From assembly GCF_900110575.1 (NCBI RefSeq), contig NZ_FOEF01000017.1:62001-126000 (forward strand): a stretch of DNA of 64,000 nt, read 5' to 3'. Positions within the stretch are counted from its first letter, which is position 1. The number at the start of each line of letters is the position of its first letter. The position numbers were made by a program, and so were the translations under genes. Positions 59,433 through 64,000 of this stretch are shown one piece after another. The stretch is from Amycolatopsis saalfeldensis (GTDB taxonomy: Bacteria; Actinomycetota; Actinomycetes; Mycobacteriales; Pseudonocardiaceae). The notes below the pieces were generated by a model, which was not told the origin of the DNA, searched no databases, and was given only the letters and a program-made list of their open reading frames with translations.

Positions 59433-59906
59433 CGTCAGCTCCCTTGGTCGGGCCCCCTGAAGTGGTCTACACCAGAGAGGTATAGACCAATAACAGCCGG
59501 GTGACCAGAGCGGGAAACCGGACATCGGAAAGAAAGCCGCGATAAGACCAGTGAACTTGGTGAAAAATTCGCGGAGGGTGACCCGGTGCGGCCATGTGGG
59601 TGAAGATCCCAGGCGCTCTCTTCGGCCGACGGGCGGCTACCGGGTTCGTCCGGACGGTGTCGGCGGTCTTCGTGCGTTCGGCCGCGGGCCCGCGGCCCGG
59701 TGCCCGGTTGGTCACGGAGCGCTGACCACGCACAACACTCAGGCGCCGGGGGTGCTCATTCGGCAGCCACGGATGGGCGCTAGTCTCGGCGCCCGAGTTG
59801 ATCAAAACCAGCAGGTCTTGACACGCTCGGTAGTTTTCTCACCAGTAGCTCATCCTTACGGGTGAGCGTTCTCGCCAGGCACAGTCACTTCGCGGGAGGC
59901 ACTCCG
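59433..59906. other. Divergent regulatory region between chitinase and small membrane protein
   Basis: 474 bases without a convincing gene. The left end holds the DasR-like sites. Around 59818 TTGACA is followed by AT-richer sequence and a short hairpin (CTCATCC-TTAC-GGGTGAG near 59849-59866), probably the promoter and leader of the rightward gene at 59907. Confidence 0.5.
59463..59489. promoter_or_regulatory. Two DasR-like (dre) sites before the chitinase gene
   Basis: TGGTCTACACCA (59463-59474) differs from the DasR core TGGTCTAGACCA at one base, and AGGTATAGACCA (59478-59489) at two. They are 15 bases apart and 31 bases from the chitinase start. DasR represses chitinase genes through such sites in Streptomyces. 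Confidence 0.65.
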
Positions 59907-60239
59907 GTGCGTTACCCAGGTCATCTCCTGATGCGGTACACCCTGCGCTCGGCCCGGGCGGCGACGCTGGTCGCCCTCCCGGCGGCACTGCTGCTCGCCG
60001 GCGGCAGCGTCGCCTTCGCCGACGACGGGGTCGCCCGCGCGGAGACCAACTCCACGGGCTTCGGCATGCTCGGGCCGGTCGGCCTGGTCGCCGTGGCCCT
60101 CGGCATCGTCGGCATGACGCTCGGCGTCCTGCGCCAGCGACGCAAGGCCCGCGCGGCCGCCGCGCCGGCCCCGGCCGTCGAGGCACGGATGGACGCCGAT
60201 GAGCCGACCCGCCCGCTCTCCCCGCTTCGCCAGCGCTGA
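59907..60239 (+). CDS. Small exported protein with C-terminal membrane anchor
   Basis: 110 residues, family not known. A signal-type segment (about 17-36, AATLVALPAALLLAGGSVAF) precedes a short extracellular stretch, a second hydrophobic helix (about 53-74, MLGPVGLVAVALGIVGMTLG) and a basic cytosolic end (RQRRKARAAAAPAPAVEARM). GTG at 59907 is chosen because GGGAGG (59894-59899) is 7 bases upstream; ATG at 59931 would also leave an intact signal segment. Confidence 0.72.
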   Translation: MRYPGHLLMRYTLRSARAATLVALPAALLLAGGSVAFADDGVARAETNSTGFGMLGPVGLVAVALGIVGMTLGVLRQRRKARAAAAPAPAVEARMDADEPTRPLSPLRQR

Positions 60240-60435
60240 CGCCGCGGAGCCCGCCCAGCGGGCGGCGCCGAGCAGTGGGTACAAAGCAGCACACCCGATC
60301 TGACCTGGCAGTTTCCTTTGCCCAGGCCAAAACCGTGATAGCTCTCCGTGAACCGCCACTCCGTCGAGTAGGCGAAGAGCCGCCAGGGGAGACCTCCGTG
60401 TGACCCGCCCCGGCGGGGCCTGAAAGAATCCACTC

Positions 60436-61458
60436 GTGTCCGACGAACAGACCGGGCGCCTGCGGGTGCTTTCCGGGATCCAGCCGACTGCCGACTCGTT
60501 CCACCTCGGCAACTACCTCGGCGCGCTGCGCCAGTGGGTGCGGCTGCAGGACACGCACGAGACGTTCTACTGCGTCGTCGACCTGCACGCGATCACCGTC
60601 GAGCAGGATCCGAAGGTGCTGCTCGAGCGGACGCGGCGGTCGGCGGCCCAGCTGCTGGCCATCGGCGTCGACCCGCGGCGGAGCGCGCTTTTCGTGCAGA
60701 GTCACGTGGCCGAACACGCACAGCTGAGCTGGGTGCTGGAGTGCCAGACCGGCTTCGGCGAGGCCGGCCGGATGACGCAGTTCAAGGACAAGTCCGCCAA
60801 ACAGGGCACCGACCGCGCCAGCGTCGGGCTCTTCACGTACCCGATCCTGCAGGCTGCGGACATCCTGCTCTACCAGGCGAACGCCGTGCCCGTCGGCGAG
60901 GACCAGCGCCAGCACCTCGAACTCACGCGAAACCTCGCGCAGCGCTTCAACAACCGGCTCGGCAAGACGTTCACCGTGCCGGAGCCGCACATCGTCAAGG
61001 ACACCGCGAAGATCTTCGACCTGCAGGACCCGACGGCGAAGATGAGCAAGTCCGCGTCCGCCGCCAACGGCCTGGTCGAGCTGCTCGACGACCCGAAGCG
61101 CTCGGCGAAGAAGATTCGCTCCGCCGTCACCGACACCGGCCGCGAAGTCCGTTTCGACGCCGAGAACAAGGCCGGCGTCTCGAACCTGCTCACGATCTAC
61201 TCCGCCCTCACCGACCGCACGATCGCCGACCTCGAGGCGGCCTACGACGGCAAGGGCTACGGCGACCTCAAGAAGGACCTCGCCGACGTGCTGGTGGAGT
61301 GGGTGACACCGCTGCAGGAGCGCGTTCAGTCCTATTTGGACGACGTCGCCGAGCTGGACAAGGTTCTGGCCGCCGGGGCGGAGCGCGCCCGCGAGGTCGC
61401 GGCCGCCACCCTCGCGACGGTGTACGAGCGCATCGGCTTCCTGCCGGTGGCCCGCTGA
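60436..61458 (+). CDS. trpS: Tryptophanyl-tRNA synthetase
   Basis: 340 residues. Charges tRNA-Trp. HIGH appears as TADSFHLGNYLGALRQWVRL and KMSKS as TAKMSKSASAANGLVELLDD; FYCVVDLHAITVEQDP and AVPVGEDQRQHLELTRNLAQ are typical. GTG at 60436 follows AAGAAT (60424-60429) by 6 bases with no ribosome-binding site, so probably leaderless. Its TGA overlaps a CTG that appears to start the next gene. Confidence 0.97.
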   Translation: MSDEQTGRLRVLSGIQPTADSFHLGNYLGALRQWVRLQDTHETFYCVVDLHAITVEQDPKVLLERTRRSAAQLLAIGVDPRRSALFVQSHVAEHAQLSWVLECQTGFGEAGRMTQFKDKSAKQGTDRASVGLFTYPILQAADILLYQANAVPVGEDQRQHLELTRNLAQRFNNRLGKTFTVPEPHIVKDTAKIFDLQDPTAKMSKSASAANGLVELLDDPKRSAKKIRSAVTDTGREVRFDAENKAGVSNLLTIYSALTDRTIADLEAAYDGKGYGDLKKDLADVLVEWVTPLQERVQSYLDDVAELDKVLAAGAERAREVAAATLATVYERIGFLPVAR

Positions 61459-61973
61459 GCCCGCGGCTGATCCTCCTCAACGGTCCGCCCGCCGTCGGCA
61501 AGTCGACGCTGGCGGGCCGTTACGCCGACGAGCACCCGCCCGCGCTGGCCTTGGACATCGACCGGGTGCGCGCGCTGATCGGGGGCTGGCGGGACGACCC
61601 GTCCGGCGCCGGCCTCCCCGCGCGTGAGCTGGCGATCGCCGCCGCTCGCGCGCACTTTCAGGCGGGCCACGACGTCGTCATCCCGCAGCTGCTCGGGCGA
61701 TGGGAATTCCTGGACCGGCTGGAAGCGCTGGCGCAGGAAGCCGGCGCGAGCTTCCACGAGATCGTCCTCTGGGACAGCAAGGACGAGATCCTCCGCCGGT
61801 TCGCGGAACGGCCGCCGCGGCCCGAGCACCCCGATGCCACGCCCGCCGAGGTCGCCGCACTCTACGACCGGCTCGAGGCACTGCTCGAGACCCGTTCGCG
61901 CGCGCACGTGGTGCCGGTGTCCGCCGGACGGGTGGACGACGCCTACCGTGCGTTCCTGTCCCGGCTCGACTGA
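61455..61973 (+). CDS. P-loop kinase (zeta-toxin/AAA_33-like), probable CTG start
   Basis: 172 residues. PRLILLNGPPAVGKSTLAGR is the P-loop, LALDIDRVRALIGGWRDDP the substrate loop, and HDVVIPQLLGRWEFLDRLEA and DEILRRFAERPPRPEHPDAT the lid region. It phosphorylates an unknown small molecule or nucleotide. No ATG, GTG or TTG precedes the P-loop in a sensible place; CTG at 61455, overlapping the trpS stop (CTGA), gives the N-terminus M-SPRLILLNGPP expected for the family. No antitoxin-like gene is adjacent. Confidence 0.82.
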   Translation: MSPRLILLNGPPAVGKSTLAGRYADEHPPALALDIDRVRALIGGWRDDPSGAGLPARELAIAAARAHFQAGHDVVIPQLLGRWEFLDRLEALAQEAGASFHEIVLWDSKDEILRRFAERPPRPEHPDATPAEVAALYDRLEALLETRSRAHVVPVSAGRVDDAYRAFLSRLD

Positions 61974-62028
61974 CCCACTCGTACCGGCTCGCGTTGCGGG
62001 GCGACACCCGCGTAGTTAGCGTCAACCA

Positions 62029-63042
62029 GTGGCGAAACAGACCGGTGAGAAGGAAAAGCTGCTGCCCCGGCTGCGGCGGAAGTACCCGTGGCTGGATCAT
62101 CTGATCCGCGCCAATGACTCCTTCAACGAGCACTACGGCAATCACTACGCCGCCGCGATCACCTATTTCAGCGTGCTGTCGGTGATCCCGATCCTGATGG
62201 TCGCGTTCGCGGTCGTCGGTTTGGTCGTCGGTGGCGACCAGGCGGTGATCGGCCAGATCACCAACGGGATCAACAACTCCGTGCCCGCGGGCCTCCAGGA
62301 CCTGGTCAAGACCATCACCAAGGCGGCGATCGACTCCGGCAGCGGCATCGGGATCTTCGGGCTGGTGATCGCGGCGTACTCCGGCGTCGGCTGGATGGCG
62401 AACCTGCGGGACGCGCTGACCGCCCAGTGGGGCCAGGAGAAAAAGCAACAGCCGTTGGTCACCACGACGCTCAAGGACCTGTTGTCGCTGCTCGGGCTCG
62501 CCCTGGCGCTGATCGTGTCGTTCGCGCTCACGGCCGCGGGCAGCGGCCTCGGCAACCTGCTGCTGAAGCTGGTCGGCCTGGAGGACCAGACCTGGGCCCG
62601 GTACCTGCTGACGGCCGCGACGATCGTGCTGGGCCTGCTCGCGAACACCCTGGTGTTCCTGTGGGTCATCGCGCGGCTGCCGCGTGAACGGGTCGTGGCG
62701 CGCAGCGCCGTGAAGGGCGCGATCTTCGCCGCCGTGGGATTCGTGATCCTGCAGAAGGCCGGGTCGTACTACCTGGCCAGCGTCACGAAATCACCGTCGT
62801 TCGCGATTTTCGGACCGGTGATCGGGCTGCTGGTCTTCGCGAACCTCGTCTCGCGCTTCCTGCTGTTCGTCACCGCTTGGACGGCCACGGCGGTCGAGAA
62901 CCAGCGACGCGTTGTGGCGCCCCCGCCACCGGTGCGGCTGGAGCCGCAGGTGACTGTCCAACGTGGACTGGGCTTGGGCGCGGCCGCGGGCGCCTTCAGC
63001 GCCGGCGCGCTGCTCGGCTGGCTGGGCCGGCGCCGGCCTTAA
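62029..63042 (+). CDS. YihY/BrkB-family inner-membrane protein
   Basis: 337 residues, six helices: HYAAAITYFSVLSVIPILMV, IGIFGLVIAAYSGVGWMANL, LLSLLGLALALIVSFALTAA, YLLTAATIVLGLLANTLVFL, AIFAAVGFVILQKAGSYYLA and FGPVIGLLVFANLVSRFLLF. A Pro-rich tail ends with another helix. The M. tuberculosis equivalent is next to trpS as here. Function debated. GTG at 62029 follows TAGCGT (62017-62022) by 6 bases, a leaderless arrangement. The TAA stop interlocks with that of the convergent carboxypeptidase. Confidence 0.92.
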   Translation: MAKQTGEKEKLLPRLRRKYPWLDHLIRANDSFNEHYGNHYAAAITYFSVLSVIPILMVAFAVVGLVVGGDQAVIGQITNGINNSVPAGLQDLVKTITKAAIDSGSGIGIFGLVIAAYSGVGWMANLRDALTAQWGQEKKQQPLVTTTLKDLLSLLGLALALIVSFALTAAGSGLGNLLLKLVGLEDQTWARYLLTAATIVLGLLANTLVFLWVIARLPRERVVARSAVKGAIFAAVGFVILQKAGSYYLASVTKSPSFAIFGPVIGLLVFANLVSRFLLFVTAWTATAVENQRRVVAPPPPVRLEPQVTVQRGLGLGAAAGAFSAGALLGWLGRRRP

Positions 63043-64000
63043 GCGCTCCGCTGCTTGCGTAGCCGGTGCCGGAGGGTGAACCCGGCCGCGATGATCACGG
63101 CCACCACCAGGGTGAGGATCCAGCCGGTGGTGCCGAACGGGTCCGGCTTCGCGGCCGGGGCCGACTTCGCCGCCGCGGCGGGCGCGACGTTGAGCGGCGG
63201 CGCGCCGGGCGGGGCGGTGGCGACGAGGGCCTCGTACGCGATCCGCCCGACCGGCGTGGCGTGCTTGTCCTCCAACGCGAAGCTGTAGTCGAGCAGCTTG
63301 CCCGCCTGCGCGACGACGAGGGTGGGCCGCTGTTCGGCGCGCATCATCACCACGGCCAGGCGGTGGCCGTCGCGCTCGGCGGCGCCGACGTAGGTGTGCC
63401 GGGCATCGTCGGTGAAACCGGTTTTGCCGCCGAGGAAGCCGGGGTAGGCGCCGAGCAGCTTGTTGTCGTTGTAGACCGGGATCGCGGGCTTCCCGCCGGA
63501 CGCCGGGATCGTGTACGCCTTCGTCCCGACGGCCTGCGCGAACTCCTGCTGCTTCATCGCGTAGTGGAAGATCAGGCTCAGGTCGTAAGCCGAGGTCGAC
63601 ATGCCCGGCCCGTCGAGGCCGGACGGCGTGGCCGCGCGGGTGTCGGTGGCGCCGATGCGCGCGGCCAGCCCATTCATCTTCCCGACGGCCACGTCCACGC
63701 CGCCGAGCGCGGTGGCGAACGCGTGCGCGACGTCGTTGCCCGAGTGCATCAGCAGGCCGTGCAGCAGCTGGTCGACGGTGTAGGGCACGCCCGCGGAGAT
63801 GCCGACGCAGGTGCACTCCTGCTTGGCGTCCTCCTCGGTCGGCACCACGATCTTGTCCGGCTTCAGCTCGGTGACGACCACCAGCGCCAGCAGCGTCTTG
63901 ATCAGCGACGCGGGCCGCTCGCGCGCGTGCGGGTTCTTGGCGGCGATGACGTCACCGGTGTCGAGGTCCTGGACCACCCACGACGCGGCCGTGTCGCCGG
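63039..64000 (-). CDS. dacB: D-alanyl-D-alanine carboxypeptidase (DacB/S11), 5' end outside window
   Basis: The frame is open to the window's right edge, so the N-terminus and signal peptide are missing. The penicillin-binding motifs are all present: SLIK (SxxK), HSGNDVAHAFATALGG (SxN), and LGGKTGFTDDARHTYVG (KTG). It trims the terminal D-Ala of peptidoglycan stems. A Pro/Ala linker and C-terminal anchor (WILTLVVAVIIAAGFTLRHR) hold it in the membrane. The position after trpS and yihY matches M. tuberculosis dacB1. Confidence 0.93.
   Translation of the reverse strand, partial: GDTAASWVVQDLDTGDVIAAKNPHARERPASLIKTLLALVVVTELKPDKIVVPTEEDAKQECTCVGISAGVPYTVDQLLHGLLMHSGNDVAHAFATALGGVDVAVGKMNGLAARIGATDTRAATPSGLDGPGMSTSAYDLSLIFHYAMKQQEFAQAVGTKAYTIPASGGKPAIPVYNDNKLLGAYPGFLGGKTGFTDDARHTYVGAAERDGHRLAVVMMRAEQRPTLVVAQAGKLLDYSFALEDKHATPVGRIAYEALVATAPPGAPPLNVAPAAAAKSAPAAKPDPFGTTGWILTLVVAVIIAAGFTLRHRLRKQRSA

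Noticed and set aside
61455..61973. Zeta-type toxin of a toxin-antitoxin pair
   Set aside because: The P-loop fits the wider family, but there is no epsilon-like or other antitoxin gene; the neighbours are trpS and yihY.
1..64000. tRNA, rRNA and insertion sequences
   Set aside because: No cloverleaf, rRNA segment, transposase or terminal inverted repeat was recognised on reading both strands; a covariance-model search would be decisive for small RNAs.

Overview
The window is about 70% GC or more and gene-dense, with GTG starts common and many leaderless-looking promoters. It has the gene content of a mycelial actinomycete of the Pseudonocardiaceae; Amycolatopsis is my best guess, inferred from family content and style only. 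Two stretches are colinear with Mycobacterium tuberculosis. Chorismate mutase, uvrD1, M23 peptidase, sucC, sucD, a DUF5336 gene, a perM-like gene, purN and purH match Rv0948c to Rv0957. folD, a DUF3017 gene, icd, trpS, yihY and a dacB-type gene match genes scattered over Rv3356c to Rv3330. I see no transposase, tRNA, rRNA, CRISPR array or convincing prophage.

Layout. 0-1.6 kb: two cell-wall hydrolases (GH25 and M15) that share one architecture. 1.6-3.7 kb: a PspC-type histidine kinase and its NarL-type regulator. 3.7-5.7 kb: a divergent EamA exporter/LysR pair. 5.7-8.5 kb: a PknB-type kinase followed by a probable pseudokinase. 8.7-13.3 kb: membrane proteins and chorismate mutase. 13.4-28.6 kb: the Rv0949-Rv0957-like core (DNA repair, TCA cycle, purine synthesis), interrupted by a repeat-rich membrane protein. 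28.6-32.4 kb: two small regulated modules, TetR/GNAT/CMD-domain protein and TetR/FAD monooxygenase with tet-operator-like sites. 32.5-39.1 kb: an SOS mutasome operon imuA'-imuB-dnaE2 behind a perfect LexA box. 39-41.4 kb: TetR, aldo/keto reductase and a pentapeptide-repeat protein. 41.5-45 kb: a 1,155-residue protein ending in a TNT-type NAD glycohydrolase domain. 45.2-54.6 kb: folD, DUF3017, two MFS exporters, and assorted small enzymes and regulators. 54.8-64 kb: icd, an SH3-like protein, a metallo-beta-lactamase-fold hydrolase, exonuclease III, a GH19 chitinase behind DasR-like sites, trpS, a P-loop kinase, YihY and a D,D-carboxypeptidase cut by the window edge.

The points most worth following are these. 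The mutasome operon carries two small ORFs fitted exactly between imuA', imuB and dnaE2 by overlapping or abutting start and stop codons. A second perfect LexA box precedes an unknown cysteine-bearing gene just downstream of uvrD1. The same inverted repeat, ATCGGGG-N4-CCCCGAT, stands before the PspC-kinase operon and before a small membrane-protein gene 10 kb away, and may be the regulator's operator. There is also a kinase/pseudokinase pair, a TNT-toxin protein without a visible immunity gene, and an unusual number of minisatellites (14, 18, 22, 27 and 39 bp units).
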